From Macrocybe gigantea (taxonomy: Eukaryota; Basidiomycota; Agaricomycetes; Agaricales; Callistosporiaceae): a DNA stretch of 64,000 nucleotides. The stretch spans positions 1-64,000 of the forward strand of contig SJRY01000161.1 in NCBI GenBank assembly GCA_011319805.1. Direction: 5' to 3'. Shown one piece after another: positions 56,316-64,000 of the stretch (position 1 is the stretch's first letter; each line of letters starts with the position of its first letter). A model generated the notes under the pieces. That model did no database searches and was not told where the DNA came from. It worked only from the letters and a program-made list of their open reading frames with translations. Made by a program: the position numbers and the translations under genes.

Positions 56316-57619
56316 ATGAGCGGAATTCGGTCACGGAACCGTATGTATGAAGGCTCTTCCCCTGCATTCGACCACCATGCAGTTCATAATGTCCTGTGAG
56401 GATACCGTTTCCTGCTTTTTGGCACACGTTCATCGTACGATTCAAGACCGGACAGTGCCAAGGCCGACAGACAAAATCCAGTTAGTGTTAGCATTTTCTC
56501 CGTAGTTCTCGTATACTCACTGCTCTCTCACCAGCTCACTGTGTTGTATGTGCTCACAGAGCTTATCTCACTCGTCCTCTTGACCGATTGTTGGCAGCGT
56601 CATGGGTGCCACCGGATCCGGAAAATCGACGGTATTTGCCCTTTCTCAGCTGTATTACCGGTGTTTCTTATTATCGTTCAACTGTGCAGTTCATAAACCT
56701 TGTCAGCGGATGCAGCCTTGCCACTTCCAATAGCCAGCATGCTTGCACGCAGGATGTCGATGCTTCGGCCAATTTCGTACTCGACGGTCGCAAAATTAAC
56801 CTCATCGACACTCCGGGATTTGACGACACTTCGCGAAGCGAGATGGACATCCTCAAAGCTATCGCTGCGTACTTGGAAGACATGTTGGTTGCTTTCGCCG
56901 TTCCAATGAAATGCTCCTCACTCAATCCCAACAGGTATAGGAAGCACATCGTCCCGCATGGCATCATATACCTTCATCGCATATCAGACATCAGGTACTC
57001 TGGTTCTGTCCGGCGATGTGTCTCGGTGTTGGAAGAGTTATGTGGTCGTGCTGCTCTTGGAAATGTTGTCATCTCTACGACAATGTGGCATGACGTTTCG
57101 CAGGCAGAAGGGGATGATAGAGAAGCCCAGCTAGCGGACAAGTTTCACCCATTCGTCTCTGCAGGCGCCAAGTTCCTGCGACACAACCGTGGCCTCATTT
57201 CTGCTCAGAACATCGTCCGGGCCTTCTTTAACACCCGCCCCATTCCCCTCGCCATTCAGACTGAACTGGTGCAAGATCGAAAACTCCTTGCCGAGACGGG
57301 GGCTGGGCGGGCCGTCATGCAGCGGTACCGGAATTTGGAGCAAGACCTCGTTCGCCAGTTCAATGAAACACGCGCGGAGATGGTCCATATTATTCAAGAG
57401 CGAGAGCGGAGGCGCCTTGCGAATGACTTGGAAGAACTTGAACGGCTGCTCAATCAGGTCCGGACGGAGGCAGGCGCCCTGCAAGCGGCGTACGAGGATA
57501 AGAAACGTCAGATGCAAGGTGCATATAGGCGGTCTTCGCAGCCTGTTCCTCTTCAAGTCGTCGAGAGGCCTCGATTTTGGAGATACATGACGATCACAAC
57601 ATCAATTCGGCCTGACTGA
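56316..57619 (+). CDS. GIMAP/AIG1-like P-loop GTPase, array copy A, 328 residues
   Basis: First of three tandem GTPases. Exons: 56316-56344, 56447-56480, 56535-56545 (an 11-nt micro-exon), 56598-56631, 56690-56883, 56935-57619 (987 nt, all phases agree). The N-terminus is short and polar (MSGIRSRNRIPDSAKADRQN), followed by strand LTVF and G1 VMGATGSGKST. A Thr in the CTQDV region is the likely G2. G3 is LIDTPGFDDT, the family box HGIIYLHRISDIR follows, and the G4 position reads TTMWHD, less canonical than in its neighbours. A coiled coil (about residues 235-300) follows, then a Pro/Arg tail ending RPD. Septin/AIG1-type GTPases of this kind are numerous in agaricomycetes and uncharacterised. 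It is cytosolic, with nucleotide binding very likely and the partner unknown. Confidence 0.85.
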
Positions 57620-57987
57620 GAGATAAGACTAGTACGTCTTGTTCTGCGCTCGAAATTTCATTGACCCTGACATATCCCGTTCCAAGGCCAAATTTTAGAA
57701 CATCTATCTATTGCCCTGCATGCATGCATGTAGCTGTATTATACCATACGTCTACGCCTGTCCCAGCATTCGGAAATGAGACCCGTATAAGCGATTTCCT
57801 CAAGGGGACAAAAGTCCCGGTTGAGTGGCAGCCTGCCACAAAACATGAGGCCGTTATCAACACGTTTACATCGTCCAGAAGGCCGTCATGTCGGCCGGGC
57901 GCCTTTTCATATGAGCAAATGCTGAACGTTCAACTCGAGATGAATGTGCGTCGCATCCCTGACACCGTCCAAGGTCTTGCTCGCAAG

Positions 57988-59440
57988 ATGCCATCGCAAG
58001 AGGCCCCACCCCCGCCACCGTGAGCATCACATTAGGATGAGATTCATGTGGCCAATTCTGACAGACACTCCTCATTAGCTACACAAAAGAAGATCCTCGG
58101 AAAACGGTGAGAGGTTTTGCTGCTTCTATGCACAAAGGCTAGATATTCAATCCACATGCGCAGAAAGTCAACATTGCGTACCGTAAACCTCTTCATGCTA
58201 GTTGTTAGATCGTTAAAATGGCGACTACAGCGTCATGGGCCCGACAGGAAGCGGCAAATCCACAGTACGTTGTTCAACATGCTTCCGCGTTGACATATTG
58301 TTGAGTCGTCTCCAACAAGTTTATTAATCTCATAAGCGGTTCCTCTCTGGTCGCTTCGGGCGCGCTGGCCTCGTGCACTCAAGAGGTGCAATTAGCGGAT
58401 AATTTCAAACTCGACGGCCGCGTGGTTTCCCTGATTGACACGCCGGGGTTCGACGACACTGACAGGACCGATGCTGAGATTCTAAACAATCTAGCGTCAT
58501 TTTTGAAGACCGAGTAAGCCAACGAATGATTTTCACCAATCTCGCGGTCTCATTTCTTCTGCATCTTCAAGATACGAAAAAGGCACAATACTACACGGTG
58601 TCATTTACTTCCATCGAATCTCGGACAACAGAATGGGTGGATTCTCAGTACGCAACTTCAAACTGTTCCGGACGCTTTGCGGCGAGGCTACGCTAAGAAA
58701 CGTCATTATCCTGACGAGCATGTGGGACCAGTCACCTTGAGGAGGGAGAAGAACGCGAAAAACAGTTGCGAGAAAACCCTAAATACTATCAAATTGCCGT
58801 CCAAAGCGGCGCAAGGATGTTTCGCCACGACAACACGCTGCCATCGGCGAAAGCCGTCATTCGTGCCATCTTCGAAAATCATCCGCTACCGCTTTCTCTC
58901 CAGCAGGAAATGGTCGATCAGGGAAAAGACATTACACAGACAGCCGCAGGACAAGAAGTCAACAGAGAGCTCAATGACATGATTCGACGGCACGAAGCAG
59001 AAATTGATTCGCTCAAGGCAGAGTTGAAAACGTATCAAAGGGAGAACGAGATGCTTCGGAACATCGTCGAGGAGAAAATCGCTAACTTGGAAGAGGATCG
59101 CGCAAAGGCGATCGCAGAGGCCCAAAACATGTCAGCCAACTATGCAAAAGAAAACGAGCGAGTTAAAAGAGAGCTGGAGAAAGTGAGGCGTAGGCTTGAG
59201 GTGATGGAGATGAAGCGGAATTATGACCTTGACGAAAATGACATCTCCATTGGAGAGTCGCCTCGGCCGCATCCTCGAGACTGTCAGTGCTTCGCCTGCA
59301 CGACCAGGCATGTGTCTTCCCCCAGTGTTAATGTTCGCGCAAGACCGCTGGTGTACCGGGTGCGCCCTAGCCAACCGCCTTCATTGAACGGGTGCCGATG
59401 CGCCGTCTGTATCAAGAAACGACAGCATAATGCTGCGTAA
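57988..59440 (+). CDS. GIMAP/AIG1-like P-loop GTPase, array copy B, frameshifted after G4, Cys-rich tail
   Basis: Exons: 57988-58019, 58079-58106, 58164-58177 (14-nt micro-exon), 58231-58264, 58320-58513, 58572-59440. The N-terminus MPSQEAPPPPPYTKEDPRKT leads to KVNIA, then G1 VMGPTGSGKST, G3 LIDTPGFDDT, box HGVIYFHRISDNR and G4 ILTSMWDQ. Directly after G4 a TGA (58738-58740) follows. Two bases are missing relative to copy C, and the natural reading resumes as LEEGEEREKQL. A long charged coiled coil follows (58950-59220), then a tail with CQCFAC and CRCAVC, each CxCxxC, set about 42 residues apart. Either the consensus lost two bases from short runs or this copy is a recent pseudogene. The rest of the frame is undamaged over 220 codons, which favours the first. 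Confidence 0.75.
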
Positions 59441-59792
59441 TCTTCAGTCAGGCCTCGTTTCAGGTATGAGCATTACAGTTTTTTTCGGGTGTAGATTTGA
59501 TGATTCCACATTTCATAGGTGATTGGGATCTGTGGAGCATCTGTAGAACATGATCTGGTAATACGCCTAGGATGATGTACTTTTAAAATCCGCCTGTGTC
59601 GGGAAGATGGCATGCCCGACGAATGATCTGTCAACTGTCCAACATATGAGATAAGCTGAGAGCGCTGACGCCTGAGGAACCTGTGCACGAGGCCATATAT
59701 CACATAATTAGCGCCTTATCTTCTCATGTGCGCATCGTAGTGACTACTGGCATCTTCTTTACATCTTAGGGCGCTTCTTTGAACATTGAACC

Positions 59793-61326
59793 ATGGCCTC
59801 AGCGCAACCCTCGCACAGCGGTTCACAACATCGGTATGTTCATTCATCGTTCCTCCTTTACACGTCGTGCTGACGGTCCAAGAGCGCGAAACATGACAGC
59901 AATAGACGATGAAAACAGAGTAGGTCAACTGCATGCTGATTACTGCGACTAATTAAATTGGCTTCCTTAGATCTCCATCGCGTGCGTCTATGAACGTCGA
60001 TCAGTTTATTATTCATAGTCATCTTTCTTTAGAGTTATGGGGGCAACAGGAAGCGGAAAATCATCAGTGAGAAGGGTCAACGCTCTCTGTCGGCATCGGC
60101 TGAAATTCCCTAGTTTATCAATTTATTGAGCGGGTCAAAGCTCGAGGTTTCTAGACTGCTTGACTCTTGCACCCAAGACGTTCAAGTCGGAGACACATTT
60201 TCTCTCGATGGGAGAACAGTCACGCTCATCGATACGCCTGGGTTTGATGATACGGATCGTAGTGAAGTCCAAATTCTCAAAATAATCGCAGAATTCCTGA
60301 GGGATCAGTAAGCTTCATCTCGTCTAATTGATTTTGAACTGACAATGACTCTATAATCTTAGCTACCAATACGGCCATAAACTACACGGTGTCATATACT
60401 TGCACCGAATTACAGACATACGCATGGGCGGGACGGCCGTCCGCACCTTTAACATGTTCAAACAGATATGTGGGGAGGAAACACTACGGAACGTCGTCGT
60501 TGTCACGAATATGTGGGACAGAGTAGCTGTCGTAGAGGGAGAGAGGCGGGAGAAGGAACTAATGACCGATCCGAAATTCTTCCGCCCAGCTCTCGACCAG
60601 GAAGCCAGGATGATGCGCCACGATAACAAGCGGGAGACCGGGCTGGACATAATTCGTGCCATCTTCAAGAACCATCCGTCGCCTTTGGGCATCCAGAAAG
60701 AACTGGTCTCCGAAAACCGAGCTTTCGCAGATACGCGCGCAGGGCAGGTCCTCAACGGAGATCTAGAGGCTGTAGCCCAACGCTTCTCGAAGGATCTTCT
60801 TTTGCTCAAAGCAGAGTTCGCGTCCGCCATCAAAGAGCAAGATCGCAAAGCGGAACAGGAGCTTAAGGCCGAGATGGAGAAGACGCAAGCAGAGCTGGCC
60901 CGAGTCCGCAACGAAGTCAATAACTTGCGGATAGGTTTGGACTCCAAGGATATCGACTGCGGCAAAGTTTGGGAAGATATGCCCACGACGGAAAAGATCA
61001 CCACTCTCTTCAGACGTTCCAGAGGGGTGGATCAGAGCCCCGCTTTGACCGCGTTCTGGTCGGCCCTCGGCGACACAACAAAAACCGTGTCCTCCATTCA
61101 GACCACTTTCAAAAAGTTCCCCCTACCTAATCAGATACAGGAACAACTTCTTGAGGATGACTCCACACTGTCTAGGGAAGTCTTGCTGCAGCGCACGAAC
61201 GCGATATATCGATGGAGCGATTTCAATAGAGGCAGAGCGATGAAGGAATTTGATTCTGTCATGAAGAAAGTCGTCGAGAGAGCGAAAAGACCGCGAAGGT
61301 GGTATAGTTTTCTCTTTGGACGTTAG
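59793..61326 (+). CDS. GIMAP/AIG1-like P-loop GTPase, array copy C, 426 residues
   Basis: The most complete copy. Exons: 59793-59833, 59883-59919, 59971-59981 (11-nt micro-exon), 60033-60066, 60114-60307, 60363-61326 (1,281 nt, phases agree). Start MASAQPSHSGSQHRARNMTA, strand ISIA, G1 VMGATGSGKSS, G3 LIDTPGFDDT, box HGVIYLHRITDIRMGG and G4 VVTNMWDR. A coiled coil runs from about residue 260 to 330. A C-terminal extension of about 100 residues, absent from copy A, contains FKKFPLPNQIQEQLLEDDST, which resembles the earlier FKNHPSPLGIQKELVSENRA, suggesting internal duplication. The end is basic and aromatic (RPRRWYSFLFGR), a possible membrane-contact segment. No disruption. Confidence 0.88.
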
Positions 61327-61702
61327 CTGGTATTTATTACCAACACGAGATTCTTCTAAGTACGCCTTGATTCCCATCCGGTAGTACTAACAACGGCGAT
61401 CGTCCTATTTAGCTCTGCAACCTAACAGATGTAACCTATCCAAGTGTTGTCTTGATCTATTTCACATGATATATATATACCGATGAACTCTCATGACTCA
61501 ATACGTTGCCGGAATTCGCTCCCAACACCATGAAACTTCTTTGCGTTGGTCAAACCGAACCATGTCAATGTTATCTCGTTTCGCTATAAAAATTACTGCC
61601 ATCCATATGTCCTTTGTAAGGTAAACCCGGAGAAACAGAGGTGCATATTCATAAAGGCATATTTTTATGCGAGAACTCAATGTGGCTGTGCGTGCTATTG
61701 AT
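61327..61702. other. Convergent intergenic, no gene recognised
   Basis: Between the stops of GTPase copy C and the DUF6534 gene. A short AT repeat (ATATATATATA) lies near 61470-61480. Nothing else is supported. Confidence 0.5.
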
Positions 61703-63731
61703 CTAGGACGTCGGAGTGAGCTTCAAGGTCGGTTCTAGCATATCTAGAGCAAAACATACCATCTGATCATCATGTATCGACTCTCTTGTATCGATTCGGA
61801 TGGAAATATTGGCAGGCGAAGGCTTTCTAACGGCGCCCATTGGAGATACGCTGGCAGAGTTTGGCCGGAACGAAACCATCATGTGTTCACTGTTATGACC
61901 ACTACCATGCTTCAGTGCGTTCCTCGCATTCAGTGCGGCCAGTAGAGAGTTCGTGTAGACTTGTTTATTGAACACTTGAACACTGAAAGGAAGAAGTGCA
62001 CATACAGCGTCCAATGCAGAAATAGAAACACGCATAAATCAAGGTTCGGGGCGACACAAGGAGCTAGAAAGGCACGAAATGAGCAGTTACCGGAGGGAGT
62101 GCCTGAGCGCTTTACGGAAATGAGCGATGCAAGAGCGCAAAAGCTAACAACAGCATGAGCGGTCTCGTAACATCTTTGAGGACGAGTGGGTCACCTAGTC
62201 AAACTGGCCCGTACACGTCAACGAAGGTTTAGCATGAGGAATATTTCCGGACTCACACTCCCGTATTGACGATAAATAATATCTTTTCCACCTGGCTGAG
62301 CACAAGGCCAATCTACGCAATATGCGAGCTTACCAGCTTGTTGATCAACGTGTCCGACCTGAGTATTGCGGTTCAGTTCCCAAAGAATATCGAAAGAAAG
62401 CGCTTCAGACTCACTGCTTAAAGCCAGTCCGCGATCTGTGGAGCAGCAAGCAAAGGCTGCCAGCAATCAGCACGTCGGCCGCGGTAGATAGGGTTGATGG
62501 TTATTGTCAGATTCTGAGACTGATCAAAAGGAGCTTATATGAACACTGGATGGCGGCATACGTTGATTTTCAGCAGACGTTCAAAGGTATGAGCTTCCAT
62601 GCTGAGTTATCCCGCGATTCAGCACATCGGTTTCCTCGTCGTTCAGAAAGGGCAATACTCAACGCAAGAACGACCCAGGCTGACAAATGCTTTTAACGAG
62701 TGTATCGATGGCTTGCCATGGCTGACGTACCTATTCCGCATCCTGTGGTATGTTAAGGAAACATGTTCATCCGGGCTTCAGAATGCAAGGATACATTACC
62801 GGCGTTTCCAATGATTATAACTAGAACAAGAAGGCTGAGAAGCCAATTATGCTTGCTCACTTGCATCAGGTTAATTTGGATGTCCGGCCGCAAATACAGA
62901 GGACGCACACTGCCAGATCCGAAATAGGTAGAATCTGACACGGAGCTCGCATTAATACGGGCAAGGGAGGACACTTGGACACCTACAGCTGGACGAAAGC
63001 TCCTGTCAAACCCTGTCAAGAAGTCTGAACTGCACGATCAGGAGGACAGTGACCTCGAAGTTACCGTAAAGACCGCCTCGATCTAACAGATGATGAGATG
63101 GTGCTATAGAGACTATCGGAGATAATCCTTACCACGAGAGACCTGGAAAGTGGTCATGAGCCGAAGATAGGCAGGAGAATACGGAGCATGTTCTTACCAG
63201 ACGAGGAACTGTAAGTTCTCCACGTGGCTGGCATCAACGGCTATAATTCGAGATCGTGCGGGATGATAGCGAGATGAGACGCACAGAAAGCTGGAAACCA
63301 GATAGTGATACACTTGCAATTGATGAGCATGTATAGCAACGACATTGTTGATTATCGACTCACTGGAGTGCATGAGACAAGCCAAATGCGCTGTATCGAA
63401 CACGACCGTAGACACGACCTGGATGAGGTAAGTCCTACATTGGATCCCCATCGACACTGCACGGACCAGAGCCTTTAGACACCAAGCATCCTTCGAATAG
63501 GCTAAGGAAAATAAAGAGGCGTTAGTTCTGTTTTGTAGATTCGGAAAATCGACGTGCTTGTGTAGTAAAAGAATGTTTGAAGCAAAGAGATGCCGTACAA
63601 GACACCGCTGAAGATGACGCCGATGAGCATTGAACCCATGCTTAGTCGACGAAGAGTTAGACTTGCATTAGAGCAAAAGGCAATTGGACATACGACTTCT
63701 CCATGATATTCTCCGAATCCGCGTCAAGCAT
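61703..63731 (-). CDS. DUF6534-type multi-pass membrane protein
   Basis: Basidiomycete-specific integral membrane protein with about seven helices. The start at 63731 (MLDADSENIMEN) joins through a short intron to GSMLIGVIFSGVLYGISLLQ TFFYYT, the family opening. Later landmarks are QVVSTVVFDTAHLACLMHS followed by VYHYLVSSF, and near the end VYTNSLLAALNARNAL with HNSEHMMVSF, the family's conserved last helix and tail. It is broken into many small exons; only the ends and these anchors were placed. These proteins are expanded in agaricomycetes, resemble receptor-like seven-helix proteins, and have no established function. It converges with the GTPase array. The weakly resolved middle (62200-63150) leaves intactness unproven. 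Confidence 0.7.
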
Positions 63732-64000
63732 CGTGTCGGCGTAGTCCAGGTCAAGGGAGCGGAAGTCAGGCTACCGGGGCAGAGACCCGTAACAATAAGG
63801 CAGCAATGTTTTATTACCTTTTCAGATTATGCGGGACAATAAGCTGACAATCACGGACAAAAGGCACGGCTGCAAAGGATAAAAAGTCTGACCGATTGAC
63901 GAATATCACCATAAATCGATCACCACCGCGTATCTTACTGCCTCTTGGAGAACACCAAAAAAAAATCAAATAGTTGGCGGCGCCGTTTGTGCACAGAGCG

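Noticed and set aside
57661..57987. Open frame upstream of GTPase copy B taken as a longer N-terminus
   Set aside because: The Met at 57988 gives a start matching the size of the other copies; the upstream part has no similarity and lies just after the stop of copy A.
1..64000. CRISPR array, bacterial operon or phage features
   Set aside because: The sequence is clearly fungal nuclear DNA with spliceosomal introns; no regularly spaced repeats were seen.

Overview
The window is genomic DNA of a filamentous basidiomycete, most likely an agaricomycete. The evidence is short introns (about 45-70 bp) with GT-AG and occasional GC-AG ends, genes split into many small exons, families typical of that group (DUF6534-type membrane protein, an expanded family of small P-loop GTPases, tandem fasciclin proteins, fungal HMG-box and Zn2Cys6 regulators), and a transposon-rich block. 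No rRNA, tRNA or CRISPR array could be supported. All gene models were made by eye from reading frames, splice signals and family motifs; no database search was run.

Bases 1 to about 12,860 are a nest of mobile-element debris, mostly read on the minus strand. They hold a Ty3/Gypsy gag-protease remnant, an orphan exon-like piece of an importin beta-3 gene, a Gypsy reverse-transcriptase scrap, a DDE transposase tail fused in frame to a LINE endonuclease, a LINE ORF1 with zinc knuckles, and a decayed Copia gag. Into the Copia gag a complete, very young 1,605-bp element has inserted. It has identical 256-bp LTRs, a 5-bp target duplication and only a gag gene, which makes it a TR-GAG type non-autonomous retrotransposon. 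The block ends in a tyrosine recombinase joined to the first 90 codons of a secreted GMC oxidoreductase.

From about 13,960 on the region is ordinary gene space. In order: a GDT1-type Golgi Mn/Ca transporter (-), a 19-exon ArAE/FUSC-type membrane transporter (+), a very large Zn2Cys6 regulator (+), a small secreted Cys-containing protein (+), a secreted GH31 alpha-glucosidase (-), uridine phosphorylase (-), an HMG-box regulator (+), a peroxisomal 2,4-dienoyl-CoA reductase (+), the SEA/GATOR2 subunit Rtc1/WDR24 (-), a secreted protein of unknown family (-), two tandem GPI-type fasciclin proteins (-), a 64-residue single-pass protein (+), three tandem GIMAP-like GTPases (+), and a DUF6534 seven-helix-type protein (-).

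The strongest candidate for an undescribed system is the GTPase array at 56.3-61.3 kb. Its three paralogues share a six-exon layout in which an 11-14 nt micro-exon encodes the strand just before the P-loop. They have divergent tails, one of which carries a pair of CxCxxC motifs after a coiled coil. A caution applies to the whole window: many otherwise healthy genes are interrupted where one base seems to be missing from a short homopolymer, which looks more like consensus error than gene death.
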